A program made the translations under genes and the position numbers. A DNA stretch of 27,530 bases from Priapulus caudatus (lineage: Eukaryota; Priapulida; Priapulimorpha; Priapulimorphida; Priapulidae): contig NW_014578570.1 of the NCBI RefSeq assembly GCF_000485595.1, positions 13,115 through 40,644 of the forward strand, written 5' to 3'. The notes under the pieces were generated by a model that saw only the letters and a program-made list of their open reading frames with translations, ran no database searches and was not told the DNA's origin. Shown piece by piece: positions 8,720 through 19,863 of the stretch (its first letter is position 1; each line of letters opens with the position of its first letter).

Positions 8720-9299
8720 TTTAATCTTTCTCTGCTCTTTCTCTCTCTCTCTCGATGGATCTCTCTCGGTGCTCGTCCTCTCTCTGCTTCTGCTCTCTCT
8801 CTCTATGCTCTATCTCTTATCTCTATGCTGCTAATTTCTCCGTCTCCCTCTCGTCTCTTCTGTCTCTCTCCGTCTCTCTGCTCTGCTCTCTCTCTCTCCC
8901 CGCCTGCCGCTGGACCTCGTCGTTTGATGCTTTCTGTGTCTCTCTCTGTGTCTGCTCTATCTCTCTGCCTCTCACACACACACACGCCACTTCTCTCCCT
9001 CCTCTCTCTCTCGCCCATCTCTCTGTGTCTCATATCTCGCTGTTTCTCTATTTGCACGTCTCGTCTCAATACTGCTTCATCAGGCCGTTTAAAGCGTTCT
9101 CCTACAGATCCCCCCCCCTCTCTCTCTCCCTCTCTGTCGATCTCTCTCCCTCTCTGTCGATCTTCTGCTCAGCAAGCACTGCTCTCGTCCTCTCTCTCTC
9201 TCTCCTCAGTCTCTCTCTCTCTCTCATAAATCTCTCTCATTCTTTTCTCTCTCTCTCTCTAGTCTGCTCTCGTCTCTTCTCTCTCTTCACTATGTGCTT
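8720..9299. repeat. CT-rich low-complexity tract
   Basis: Mostly (CT)n with TCTCTGTCTC-type interruptions, a (CA)n at about 8971-8984, and a tandem TCCCTCTCTGTCGATCTC near 9127-9165. No coding evidence. Confidence 0.85.
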
Positions 9300-12200
9300 G
9301 CTCTCTACGCCCCTCTCTCCGCCTCGGCGGGGCGCTAAAAGTGTGCTGCAAGCGAGGCGCGGCGGCCACAGTCGTCGTCTAGCATTTAACGACAGCTTAT
9401 GTACGCGAGCTTCGCCCTTTCCGTCCGGCCGTTTTGCTAGTAACATGCGCCCTTTCTTTTAAATAGTCTGCGTAATTCGGTGCGCTCGATAAGAGAGAAT
9501 GCCCCATCAAAGCGGGTTGTGAACCGGTATATCAAGGTAGCGTGTAAATTTAGTTTCCAGCGTATAGCTGATATAAATCACGAAAAATTGCGCTGCAATA
9601 GGCATTAGGCCCATTTGCTTGATGGTCGGCCACAAACGGTCTTTTCTCAAATGTTCTGGACATCGCGAACAAAATTTTTGTCACGATGGAATTTTTGCTA
9701 AAAAAGGCATATTCAGGAGTAATTAATAGGGAATCTATCGCCTATTTATCTACTCTGAGCATATCAAACAGGCCTATTTACTGTCAATTACGGAGAATAT
9801 TATTCTGGCTCGTACTCCACGCGCATTAAAGCATTAATAGCCAACTCAGGCACGGGATATTTTTTTTCGTTTTAAAGCGGATAAATATTTGATTGCTAAA
9901 CTATTAGTCACCAATTGTTAGATGGCATGTCCAGCCGTTTTACCACGCTGTCGATTATTAATGACGTTAATCACTGCAAAGTTTTGAGCTTGCACGATCA
10001 GTTCAACATAGACGCATTACATCCAACGTAATTTTTGGGCGATGTAGAGCGCGACATTTTGCTTATGTCGACACGTTCGCTTTCGTAATGCGAAACTCAG
10101 CGATACCGTTGACAAAAGAAACTCGTTGTTAGAAGGATGCGTAAGCCTTTAGCATTTATCGTAAATCATCGCTCTCGCGATAATCATCCATGCTTATCGT
10201 AAGTCCAACGCATTGTCGCACTTTGTCCGAAAAACAGCGTGAGATAAAATTGCAGGCATCACCGTTTACAGCGTATTCATGAATTTTACTTGATGAAAAA
10301 CACTTACGAAATGTCATACCCTTACGTAACTTAATCATAGCTATCGAGATGAACGGAATGTACACAAGATAATTGCGTTTATAGTTTGAGGCCGCGTGAA
10401 CACTCCATTTGTTGTTTATTGTCTATTGCTTAGGAAGCAGCATGTATTTTTTAACGAAACAAAAACTCATGTACATACGGTAGAGCTGAGACAATGTAAA
10501 ACAGTGGCGATATCTCTCTGATGTCCTCGTGTCATCATAACATGAGGTAAATAGATATCCATTAGCACAGTCATAGCAAGCACGGCCGAACATGGCGGCA
10601 CGAGTGAGTCTGGCAGTCACGCACACACGTCATTAATTGTACAGTAGCGGAGTTAGCAGAGAGTAATAATAACACTATCGCTTTTTAATACCGTATTTTT
10701 AGTTTAACATCACGATCGGCACTGACAGGCTGCTCATGTTACGCATTGTCGAAGTGCGTTCAGACAGACACTTAATTAAAAAAATATTATTCGCGCCAAA
10801 ACGAGGTGAAATTACATTAAGCATAGCATTTTCCGGTCCTCCTTATCGTGGTTCTATTCATCGGAGCTAATGTATCCATTCTAGACAAGCCACAATGTGA
10901 AGACAGAGACAGCTCGCCGGCGGGCCCGGGCGCGCGAGGGGAACGTGCTTGTAACAGAGAACACGGCAAGCTACCAGCGCGCTCAGGCGTGTGTGCTAAT
11001 TCTGTGTGACGAAGTAAACGGTTTCCCTTCTGGATTATTTCCCCTTTTCTCGTTACTGTCGTTGGCACATGTTAAGTAGCCAGACAGAGCAAGGGCGTTG
11101 TGACGTGCCGCGTATAGTCGGCAATCAAACATCAATCCTTCCGTACGTCTGACCGGAATTTTCACCGCCCCGCAAGGCCTGGCGAATAGGTGATTGCGAT
11201 AACTATTGATGCAGAATGAAAAATAGATGAACGCAAATGAATTAGCTAGTACATTGATGCAAAAGCGATGAAGTTTAAGCTATAATCACTGCCGACTTTT
11301 TCAGAGAGGGAGAGACGAAAAAACGAAAACTATTACAATTAACAACAGGCATAAAGCCCTGAAATGTCAAGTGAACTCTCCCACTAGGAACTATACACCA
11401 GCATGCATACGAACGTATTAATAGGAATATCAAGAAGTGTCATCGGCGAATGCGTTAATTAAACCCAGAACAATTTTCGCCGCCGAGATATGTTTTTAAG
11501 AATGGCGCACAGGGCTTGCTTATTGTATAAGCACCTTCATTTAGCATTGTCAATGGCAGATGTCAGTGCGAAATATTTTAGCGTGAATTTGTTTAATTGC
11601 GGCTTTTAAAGCGGCGCGTGCGTTAGGTCGTCTCCGGACAGGGCTAGCGGCATTGCCGTTGCAAATCGCTAATTAGCAACGAGTTATTAGCAGGGGGTTA
11701 GTTGCAGCAACAAAACGCAAGACACTTTGGCTGGGGCACGTCGGGTAAAGTAAAGAGAAAACGTGCTAACGATCGTTTAGTGGCGTTTCTTGAAGTACAA
11801 CATCGTTTAGTCGCGGTACAGTATTTGCTTATACCTTCACAAGATTCTACGATTGGCAATGCTAAACGTTTTTTAATCATTCGCTATGTATTTATGTCAT
11901 TAAGAACGAGTGAAAAGTGATCGGCCGATAAACTATGTAAACTAAGACGCAGTTTCTCAATTAATTTCAAGGCATGAAATTACGTTCTATGAGCAATCAC
12001 AGGTGCGCTGATATAAGACGCTACTAACAACGGCTGATATTGTATATGCAGTCATAGCCTGCATATTGTGTGTATGACGTAGCGTGCTCGTATCCGTTGT
12101 GAATGTCGGTGGCATATGTTGCCATGAACCAAAGGGTGACTTTCCAAAATCGCCTCGTGACGTCAGTATACCATAGATAGTGAGGCCTATATAAGAATAT

Positions 12201-12954
12201 GGCCGAAGTCGGTTTATTAGTTTACGTGTTATTGTTAGTGTTAGGGTTAGGGTTTTTGCAATCATTCTTTGATATACTGGATAAGTGCTGATGCGGAAGT
12301 TGATAATGCTAAGTATGGAATATGACCATGCGCAACCACCAGCAGCACTACCATACGAGCAGGACTGTAATGCATTCAACTTCGGAGATAGCCAGTTCGT
12401 GGCGTGAACGTCAGTGTACGTAACGAGGATACCTTTGGTTCATAAACAACATATGCACAACGTGAAGGTCATATTCGCTGGTTTTAATGTAAAACTATAC
12501 GACGGAAAATAATAACAATTGACATACAATTTTACAAACGAACCAAATTTATAACAACTAACGAATAAGATCAGTTATCAAAGTCAGCCTTGGTCAGAAA
12601 TGCTGGCACGCATGTCAATCAGGAATACAAGAGGGCAATTTATATAGGTTACCTGTAAACTATTTTACAACGATGGCTAAAACAGACCTGAATACGTAGA
12701 GTATAAAGGCTAATGATAGCTTATCACAGTAAGTCATTGCCTAGTCCATTCAACGAAATTTGTAATTTCCGTTTCAATTTGTCAAGATATTATGAGCAAT
12801 GTGGCCGGTAGCAGTGGAATGTGATAGTGATAAAACCCGATTAGAATGTGACAGCTGGGCTATCGATGGCTTCACATTCGAAAAGAAAACATTGGTTCAG
12901 GAGATCCTGGCTAAATAAGTACAGTGCTAATAATGAAACAGATGAGGTGACTGT
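9300..12954. other. Intron h/i, unique AT-leaning sequence
   Basis: No exon of the kinase, no RNA gene and no transposon domain was recognised in these 3.6 kb. Open frames up to 130 codons occur on both strands but show no family resemblance. A short TTAGGGTTAGGG stretch lies at 12240-12253. Confidence 0.6.
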
Positions 12955-14535
12955 GAGCTAGAGTTAACTGGTGTGACGAATGAGGTCAGGGTAACGGTGT
13001 GACTGTAACTGAGTGTAAGGCGCAGAAATAAATCACAGAAGGCTAGGGTAACTGTGTAGCTGTGAAGCTAGGGTAACTGTGTGGGCTAGGGTAACTGTGT
13101 GACTGTGTGGCTTAGGGTAACTGTGTGACTGAGAAGCTAGGGTAAGCTGTTTACTGTGTGGGCTAAGGGTAACTGTGTGACTGTGAGGCTAGGGTAACTG
13201 GTGAAGTAGTGTGGGTAGGATAACTGTGTTAACTGGTGTGGCTAGGGTAACTGTGTGACTGTGTTGGCTTAGGGTAACGTGTGACTGGAAAGCTAAGGGT
13301 AACTGTGTGACTGCGAGGCTAGGGTAACTGTGTGACTGCGCAGGCTAGGGTAACTGTGGTTACTGTGTGGGCTAGGTAACTGTGTGACTGCGAAGCTAGG
13401 TACTGTGTGGACTGCGAGGCTAGGGTAACTGTGTGACTGCGACGGGCTAGGGTAAACTGTGTTACTGTGTGGCTAGGGGTAAGCTGTGTGACTCGCGAGG
13501 ATAGGGTAACTGTGTGCTTGAATGGCATAGGGTAACATGTGTGACTGGCGAGGGCGAAATCAGAATAATCATGCGAGGCAATGGTAACTGTGAGGGCTAT
13601 GGGGGGGGGGGGGGGGTAACTGTGTGACTGCAGAGGCTAGGGTAACTGTGTGACTGGGAGGCTAGGTAACTGTGTGACTGCGAGGCTAGGGTAACTGTGT
13701 GACTGTGTGCCTAGGTAACTGTGTGAGCTGTGTGGCTAGGGTAGCTGTGTTACTGGAGAAGACTAAGGTAACTGTGTGAGCTGCGAGGATAGGTGTAACT
13801 GTGTGACCTGGCGAGGCTAGGGTAAACTGTGTGACTTGTGGAGGGCCAGGGTAACTGTGTGACTGTGAGGCCAGGCTAACTGTGTGAGTGTGTGGCTAAG
13901 GGGTACTGTGTGACTGCGAAGGATAGGTGAACTGTGTGACTGTGTGGCTAGGGTAACTGTGTGACTGGAAGGGCTAGGGTAAGCTGTGTGACTGCGAGGA
14001 AAGGGTAAGCTGTGATGACTGTGTGGCTAGGGTAACTGTGTGATCTGCGAGGCCAGAATAAATCAAGCGAGGCAATGTAAACTGTGAGGCTAGGGTAACT
14101 GTGTGACTGTGAGGCCAAGGCTAAGCTGTGTGATGTGTGGAGCTAGGGTGAACCTTTTGTTACTGGAAGGCTAGGGTAACTGTGTGACGCGAGGTCCAGA
14201 ATAAGATCAGCGGAGCAATGGTAACTGTGAGGCCCTAGGGTAACTGTGTGACTGGGAGGTTAGGGTTAGGGTGTGACTGCGAAGCTAGGGTAACTGTGTG
14301 ACTGTGTGGCTAGGGTAACTGTGTGACTGTGTGGCTAGGGTAACTGTGTGACTTGCGAGGGCCAGGATAACTGTGTGACTGTGAGCCTAGGGTAACTGTG
14401 TGACTGCGAGGGCTAGGGTAACTGTGTGACTGTGTGGCTAGGGTAACTGTGTTACTGGAAGGCTAGGGTAACTGTGTGACTGCGAGGCCAGGCTAACTGT
14501 GTGAGTGTGAGCCTAGGGTAACTGTGCGATAGTAA
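12955..14535. repeat. 25-bp minisatellite GCTAGGGTAACTGTGTGACT-type
   Basis: Some 60 degenerate units of GCTAGGGTAACTGTGTGACT + GTGTG or GCGAG fill about 1.6 kb. A G run interrupts it at about 13601-13616. A few longer units contain CAGAATAA(A)TCA..GCGAGGCAATG. Dense one-base indels between units suggest poor consensus quality. Units contain TAGGGT-like strings, but the array is not a telomere repeat. Confidence 0.9.
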
Positions 14536-14929
14536 TATCTTGGTGACTATGACTGTGAAAGACACGGTAACCGCGAGCGCAGGATGGGCCGCGTGACTGT
14601 AAGGACAGAGTAAATGCGTGAGTGCAAAGGGCAGGGTTAATGCTATGTCGTATCTATTCTGCTTGTGAGAATTCTATTTCTGGAATTACCTGAGCAACAA
14701 TCCATCTACTTTCTTTCACATAGATTCCTGCGGCTGAGCTGTCGGAGCATCATGAATAAAGTAACGCGCTATCGCACAGTCAATGATACTAATATAGCGA
14801 TCACCGCCACGTAGCACGAAGCCGCACTGCAGCTGTACATTCGGCCTAATAACAATATGCAGCAGGTGCAAATTGGTGCAGCACGTGAGACGACGCAGCG
14901 ATATCCGCAGTAGATTCATCTATATATAG

Positions 14930-15545
14930 TCTATATATCTCTTACATAAATGGCGAGTCTGTTTTTCGTCTGTCTGTCTGTCTATCATTGCTCTCCGACC
15001 CCCCCCCCTAAGAGGGTCACCCGCCAAACACCAATATATTTCCTGAAATCAGCATGACGCGACGGCGACGCAGACGACGCCAAAAATATAAAAAAATATA
15101 AACTACAAAAATCAATCTCCAAATACAATTAAAATTAATTTTTTTATTTCATAAATGTCGCGCCGGTGGCGCTATATTAGTGGGGCAGATAACCAGCTAT
15201 TTTTGATAGGAACGTGAAAAATGATGATACACAGCATCAAATTTGCCACACCATGTGTTCCCCAAGTGATAACTAATCAAATTGGCCGATTGGCCAACTT
15301 GAAAATCCAAGATGGCGCCATTTTTTCAAAGATGGGTCGGCCAAATTAGCCACCGTCCCGAAGTTGACGTTTTGCTTAGAAGTATTGTTAGTTGTCCGAT
15401 TTGCATGATCTAGGTGTGGATTCCTATGTTTTCCAAGCCTGCTGAAGCGGATTTTCCTGTTTATAAAGCACACTGACACCAATATTTTTCAAGATGGCAA
15501 CTAGATTGTCTGTTTTTCATTGACGTAAGGCTTTGCCCCGGCTAG
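14930..15545. mobile_element. Possible interspersed repeat, unclassified
   Basis: The segment opens with CTATATATAGTCTATATATC and a (GTCT)n run near 14966-14982. Near 15525-15545 it has GTAAGGCTTTGCCCCGGCTA, the style of termini seen in many invertebrate interspersed elements. It also contains AAGATGGCGCCATTTTTTC. No coding domain or clear terminal repeat was found, so this is a weak call. Confidence 0.25.
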
Positions 15546-15599
15546 TAAATGTTCAAAGTTATACATACGCGATGCACTGGTCGCTACAGCTGCTACTGT

Positions 15600-15990
15600 T
15601 GCACATATGCAGCTGGTAGAGTGACGTGCAGGGAGCTCTGACCTGACAAGCACTTGCATCTTCCTTTGGGGCAACGCTTTCTTACAGGAACACTGTCGTC
15701 AGTTCCCGCCAGCTCGCTGCAATAGGTGGTAGTGTTGTCCAACATATCGCCATGTCTGCGCCTTTCTGTGTCGCATCTCCGCCATTGCAACAGGAACTGC
15801 TCCGTGTCTGGATTGGAGGATGGTTGCCTGGCCGCCAGATGACGCAGCCTGATAGGCCGCACGCTTGCATTGCTATTTGTTCTGCTGAGCCTGCTTGTGT
15901 TTGGTGGAATTCGAGTTGTATGACCTCTGCTTGCGGCAAGAGATCTAGTCTTGCGTTCGCCACGAACTCAGTGGTGCGCTTGATCTGTCG
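15600..15990 (-). pseudogene. Decayed Cys-rich transposon-like ORF remnant
   Basis: Minus-strand reading gives QACGLSGCVIW, then CWTTLPPIAASWREL, then in other frames RKRCPKGRCKC and CQVRAPCTSLYQLHMC. The series W..LP.A..S..EL, then C..GRCKC, then C...PCTSLY...C resembles the Cys-rich tail often found at the end of transposon-associated ORFs in invertebrate genomes. At least two frameshifts separate the blocks, and its upstream part runs into the assembly gap. I recognise the pattern only by general resemblance, so the family is not named. Confidence 0.35.
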
Positions 15991-16002
15991 TACATGAGGA
16001 CA

Positions 16003-16027
16003 NNNNNNNNNNNNNNNNNNNNNNNNN
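16003..16027. other. Assembly gap (25 N)
   Basis: A run of 25 N directly before a pyrimidine-rich repeat. Its fixed small size suggests a gap of unknown length. Confidence 0.99.
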
Positions 16028-16830
16028 CCTCCTCCCTACCCTCTCTCTACACCTCCCTCCTTCCCCACCTCCTCCCTACCCTCTCTCTACACCTCCCTCC
16101 TCTCTCCCTCCTTCCCCACCTCCTCCCTACCCTCTCTCTACACCTCCTTCCTTCCCCACCTCCTCCCTACCCTCTCTTTCCCTCCTTCCCACATACATAC
16201 TTAAATAACAGCTATTGAGCAATGTACATTAGATCCATGCCTCCATCTTCTCTCCCTCCCTCACCTCCTTCATACCTCCTCTCTCCCTCCCTCCCCACAT
16301 CCTGTCTATCTGCCTCTCTCCAGCACGTTGTCTGTCGTGTGGTACAGCGTTGGGGGGAGACCGCAGCTGTCCCCTCCCCCGACCTTCCCCCTCCATCTTC
16401 ACCTACCTCCCTCCTTCCTACTTCTCTCTCCCTCCTGCCTCCCCACCTCCCTCCCCTCCTCAGTCCCTGCCTCCCTCCCTACCCACCTCCTCTCTCCCTT
16501 CCTCCCTGCCTCCCCACCTCCTCCCTACCTCTTTCCCTCCCTACCTCCTCTCTCCCTCCCTCCCCACATCCTCTCTCCCTACCTCTCTCCCTCCCCATGT
16601 TCTCCCTACCTCCTCTCTCCCTCCCTCCCCACCTCCTCTCTCCCTTCTTCCCTGCCTCCCCACCTCCCCACCTCTACCTCCTCTCTCCCTTCCTCCTTGC
16701 CTCCCCACCGCCTCTCTCCCTTCCTCCTCACCTTCTCTCTCCCTTCTTTCCAGCCTCCCCACCTCCTCTCTCCCTTCCTCCCTGCCTCTCCACCTCCTCC
16801 CTACCTCCTCTCTCCCAACCTCCTTCCTAC
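16028..16830. repeat. Pyrimidine-rich tandem repeat next to exon h donor
   Basis: Repeats of CCTCCCTACCTCCTCTCTCC and variants (CCTCCCTGCCTCCCCACC) fill the interval from the 25-N gap to the donor of exon h. On the transcript strand they read GGTAGGGAGGAGG, resembling the true donor GTAGGAAGGAGG, so the array may have grown from the splice site. Long open frames on both strands here are repeat artefacts. Confidence 0.85.
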
Positions 16831-16948
16831 CTTGGCTGGGGGAGTTATGGCTTCCCAGTTTCCTACGTTCTCCGGGATGCGTCCCTCTCCGATGCGGGAT
16901 AGAATCTGCTTCGGAGTGTCTAACGAACCACTCGCGAATGGCGTCTTC
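16831..16948 (-). CDS. RPS6KA: RSK exon h: helices F-G of C-terminal kinase
   Basis: One leading base completes Gly from exon g, then 39 codons follow. KTPFASGSLDTPKQILSRIG aligns to [20 protein letters not shown] of vertebrate RSK, and GNWEAITPPAK to the helix G/H entry. The acceptor is TGCACAG at 16949 onward and the donor is AAG|GTAGGA at 16825-16830. The downstream intron starts as a long purine tract on the transcribed strand in which GTAGGGAGGAGG-like strings resembling this donor recur many times. The insert EGRIPENV is less like other RSKs but stays in frame. Confidence 0.95.
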
Positions 16949-17170
16949 CTGTGCAGACAGATGGCGCCACCGGTTAGCTCCTCGTCAGGAGAGGTCGCGA
17001 AAGAAAAGCGTGCGCGCTTTCGATTGACATATTACCGTATATTATTTTCAAATCTATGTTAATGTATATCCGTATAACTAGGCGTTCTACTATATGCTAT
17101 ATTTTATAATATATAGCTTGGTATGTGTGTGTGTGCGTGCGTGCGTGCGTGCGTGTGCGTGCGCGTGCGT
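16949..17170. other. Intron g/h proximal part with GT/GCGT microsatellite
   Basis: Unique sequence upstream of exon h (in transcript sense), then (GT)n/(GCGT)n at 17125-17170, which begins the exon g array. An AGATGGCGCCACCGGTTAG string lies at 16960-16978. No gene is seen. Confidence 0.7.
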
Positions 17171-17230
17171 ATAGACTCACCCTACAAGCATGGTGTACAT
17201 GAGCATGTCTAAGCACCAGATATCACACGC

Positions 17231-17267
<37 letters not shown>

Positions 17268-17339
17268 GTGCGCGTGCGTATAGACTCACCCTACAAGCAT
17301 GGTGTACATGAGCACGCCTAAGCTCCAGATATCACACGC

Positions 17340-17371
<32 letters not shown>

Positions 17372-18624
17372 TATAGACTCACCCTACAAGCATGGTGTAC
17401 ATGAGCACGCCTAAGCTCCAGATATCACACGCTGCGTGCGTGCGTGCGTGTGCGTGTGTGTGCGTGCGTATAGACTCACCCTACAAGCATGGTGTACATG
17501 AGCACGCCTAAGCTCCAGCTTCCCAGATATCACACGGGTCTGCTGCGCCGAATCACCGCGTGCGTGGCGTGCGTGCGGGTGCGTGAATGTGCGTGCGTGC
17601 GTGCGTGCGAGCGTGGCGTATGAGACCTCAGCTACTACAAGCATGGTGTACATGAGCACGCTAGCTGCCAGAAATAGTAACGCTGCGTGCGTGCGCTGTG
17701 CGTGCGTGCGTGGCGTGCGTGGCAGTGCGTGCGTGCGTGCGTGCGGCGAGCGTGCTGGCGTGCGTATAGACTCACCCTACAAGATGTTGTGACATGAGCA
17801 CTGCCTAGAGCTCCAGATATCACCCGCTGCGTGCGTGCGGTGCGTGCCGTGTGTGACGTGTGGGGTGCGTGTGCGTATTAGACTCACACCTACAAAGCAT
17901 GGTGTAAGCGCATGCCTAAGCTGCGCAAGATATCACACAGCTGCGTGCGCGTGCGTGCTGCGTGCGTGCGTGCGTGCGTGCGTGCCGTGCGGCGTGCGTG
18001 CGTAGTAGACCACGCCTACAAGCAGGTGTACATGAGCACCTAGCACGCTCCAGTATACAACATGCTGCGTGGCGTGCGTGCGTGATGTGCGTGCGTGCGT
18101 GCGGTGTGCGTGCGAGGGCGTATAGCACTTCACACCTACAAGCATGGTGTACATGAGCACGCTAAGCACCCAGATAGTCACACGCTGCGTGCGGTGCGTG
18201 CCGTGCGAGCGTGCGGTGTGCTGTGCGTATAGAGCAACACACCTACAAGCAGTGGTGTACATGAGCACGGGTACCTAAGCTCCAGATATCACACGCTGAC
18301 GTCGCGTATCCCTGTCCTTTCAGCACCTGTAGCAGAGCACCGAAGCAGCAACGCCGGTCAGAGTAACAACAGGCAGATGAAGGAGAACGAGCAGGCTGAT
18401 TAGAGGGGAAGGGGTGAAGAGAAAGAGAAAGACAGAGAGAGAGGAAGAGGAGAGGAGAGGAGAGGAGAGATGACGGAAAGGAAGGAGAGAGCAAGAGAAA
18501 AGAGAGGAGGGAAAGAAGGGAGACATGGAGAGAGAGAGAGAAGAGAGAGAAGAGAGAGAGAGAGAAGAGAAAAGATATGGAGAGATTGGAATGGAGGAAA
18601 GAGAGAGGAGAGAGAGAGAGAGAC

Positions 18625-18664
<40 letters not shown>

Positions 18665-18694
18665 AGAGAGAGAGAGACAGAAGAGAGAGAGAGA

Positions 18695-18727
<33 letters not shown>

Positions 18728-18925
18728 AGAGAGCAGAGAAGGAGAGAGAGAGAGAGAGAGAGAGAGGAAGAGAAAGAGAGTGAGCAGAAGAGGGGGTAGG
18801 AAAAGAGGGAAGCAGATGAAAGGGAGACAGGAAAGAAAAATANCGCGTGCGCGTGCGTATAGACTCACCCTACAAGCATGGTGTACATGAGCACGCCTAA
18901 GCTCCAGATATCACACGCTGCGTGC
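17171..18925 (-). repeat. Array of exon g core copies with donor inside GCGT microsatellite
   Basis: Eleven extra copies of the 3' ~54 bases of exon g with the GTGAGTCTATACGC donor region start near 17175, 17284, 17377, 17474, 17620, 17766, 17883, 18007, 18126, 18230 and 18862. They are separated by (GCGT)n runs. The first four and the last are clean. Those at about 17.58-18.30 kb are riddled with indels. Each copy begins where the exon sequence CGCAGCG meets the microsatellite, so the exon 5' part and the acceptor are missing, except in the noisy copy at 18226-18328. The first copy (17181-17234) carries missense changes (WCLDML for WSLGVL). Confidence 0.9.
18329..18842. repeat. Noisy AG-rich tract, probable false duplicate of 19060-19278
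   Basis: After the noisy full exon g copy, the sequence follows the clean sequence at 19060-19278 step for step (GCAGCAACG, GTAACA, CAGATGA, GGGGTGA, AAGAGAAAGACAGAGAGAG, GGAGA repeats, GGGAGACATGGAGAG) but with scattered extra and changed bases. It then runs through a long (AG)n to the N at 18843. This is best read as the same locus assembled twice. Confidence 0.8.
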
Positions 18926-18973
18926 GTGCGTGCGTGCGTGCGTGTGCGTGTGTGTGCGTGCGTATAGACTCAC

Positions 18974-19050
18974 CCTACAAGCATGGTGTACATGAGCACG
19001 CCTAAGCTCCAGATATCACACGCTGCGTCGTATCCCTGTCTCTTCAGCAC
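18974..19050 (-). CDS. RPS6KA: RSK exon g: helix F region (clean full copy)
   Basis: The exon is 77 bp: 25 codons plus two bases (GG) of a Gly codon finished by exon h. It opens [17 protein letters not shown] and continues VLMYTMLV, the standard helix F block that anchors the kinase core. The acceptor is GCTACAG at 19051 onward and the donor is GG|GTGAGT at 18968-18973. This is the only clean copy that includes both the acceptor and the first 23 or so bases. All others in the array at 17.17-18.92 kb begin inside the exon, except one noisy full copy near 18250-18328 that is probably the same locus assembled twice. I chose this copy as the coding exon because it has both splice sites and no errors. 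Confidence 0.93.
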
Positions 19051-19229
19051 CTGTAGCAGAGCAGCGAAGCAGCAACGTCAGTAACACAGCAGATAGAGAG
19101 AGAGCAGGGATAGAGGGGGAGGGGTGAGAGAAAGAGAAAGACAGAGAGAGGAGAGGAGAGGAGAGGAGAGGAGAGGAGAGGAAAGGAGAGGAGAGAGCAA
19201 GAGAAAGAGAGAGGAGGGAAGAAGGGAGA

Positions 19230-19277
<48 letters not shown>

Positions 19278-19291
19278 NTCTCTGCACCTAC
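19051..19291. repeat. Intron f/g with AG microsatellite and one-base gap
   Basis: The intron (241 bp as assembled) holds GGAGA pentamers (about 19146-19196), then (AG)n to a single N at 19278 that marks an unresolved repeat length. The minus strand is therefore pyrimidine-rich upstream of the exon g acceptor. Confidence 0.85.
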
Positions 19292-19453
19292 CTCAGGAGC
19301 TACAAAGTTGGCGGTGTAGCATGGGGTCATCAGGAGGCCGTTCTCGGCTCGAAGCTGCTTAGCGAAGCCGAAATCACAGATGCGTAGCTTGTCCGGATGC
19401 TCCGAGTCATCGCAGTAGAGGATGTTCGACGGCTTGAGGTCGCGGTGCACCAC
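19292..19453 (-). CDS. RPS6KA: RSK exon f: catalytic loop, DFG and activation loop
   Basis: Exactly 54 codons in phase 0. It holds the catalytic loop [12 protein letters not shown], the magnesium loop [10 protein letters not shown] and the activation loop [15 protein letters not shown]. The Thr in LLMTP is the ERK1/2 phosphorylation site (Thr573 in human RSK1) that activates the C-terminal kinase. HRD, DFG and APE are all intact, so this domain should be catalytically competent apart from the problem in exon d. The acceptor is CACCAG and the donor is GAG|GTAGGT at 19286-19291. The downstream intron runs straight into an AG microsatellite ended by a single N at 19278. No partial copies of this exon were found. 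Confidence 0.97.
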
Positions 19454-19537
19454 CTGGTGGCGGGCAGAGAGGGAAAACAAGTGAACGTCGGAAATGTTCG
19501 AGAAATTTACAGAGGATGCACGACGGAGTACGCTAGA

Positions 19538-19863
19538 TGTTGCTACGTACCCCATTGCTACAGAGAGATGTTGCTACGTACCCCGTTGCTATAGAGATAC
19601 TCGATCGCTACGTACCCCGTTGCTACAGAGATTATCGATCGCCTGCACGACAACGCACTCTAGATGGCGCTACCTACCCCGTTGCTATGGAGAGACGTTG
19701 CTACGTACCCCGTTGCTATGGAGAGGCATTGCTACCTAACCTGTTGCTACGGAGCAATGTTCCTAAGTACCCCGTTGCTATGGAAAGGCATTGCTACCTA
19801 ACCCGTTGCTATGGAAAGGCATTGCTACCTAACCTGTTGCTATGGAGAGGCGTTGCTACGTAC
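19538..19863 (-). repeat. Minisatellite made from exon e 3' end plus donor
   Basis: About nine extra units of ~31 bp, typified by GTTGCTACGTACCCCGTTGC + TATGGAGAGGC, stand directly downstream of exon e. On the minus strand each contains the last codons of the exon (HSNG) and the donor GTACGT or a variant. One unit near 19600-19655 keeps a longer exon piece that translates VVVQAIDNLCSNG beside the true VVVQAIGYLHSNG. The sequence is clean, so the array is likely real. Confidence 0.88.

Noticed and set aside
7902-8834. 310-codon plus-strand frame rich in Cys and Val
   Set aside because: It is a translation of the (TGTGCG)n microsatellite and pyrimidine tract.
12240-14535. Interstitial telomeric repeats
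   Set aside because: Only two TTAGGG units occur at 12240, and the later array is a 25-bp unit (GCTAGGGTAACTGTG), not a hexamer.
17171-18925. CRISPR-like array (regular repeats with spacers)
   Set aside because: The repeats are exon g fragments and the spacers are GCGT microsatellite; the genome is eukaryotic.
17171-18925. Exon g copies as mutually exclusive alternative exons
   Set aside because: The copies lack an acceptor and the first third of the exon, so they cannot be whole exons; the only other full copy is a likely assembly duplicate.
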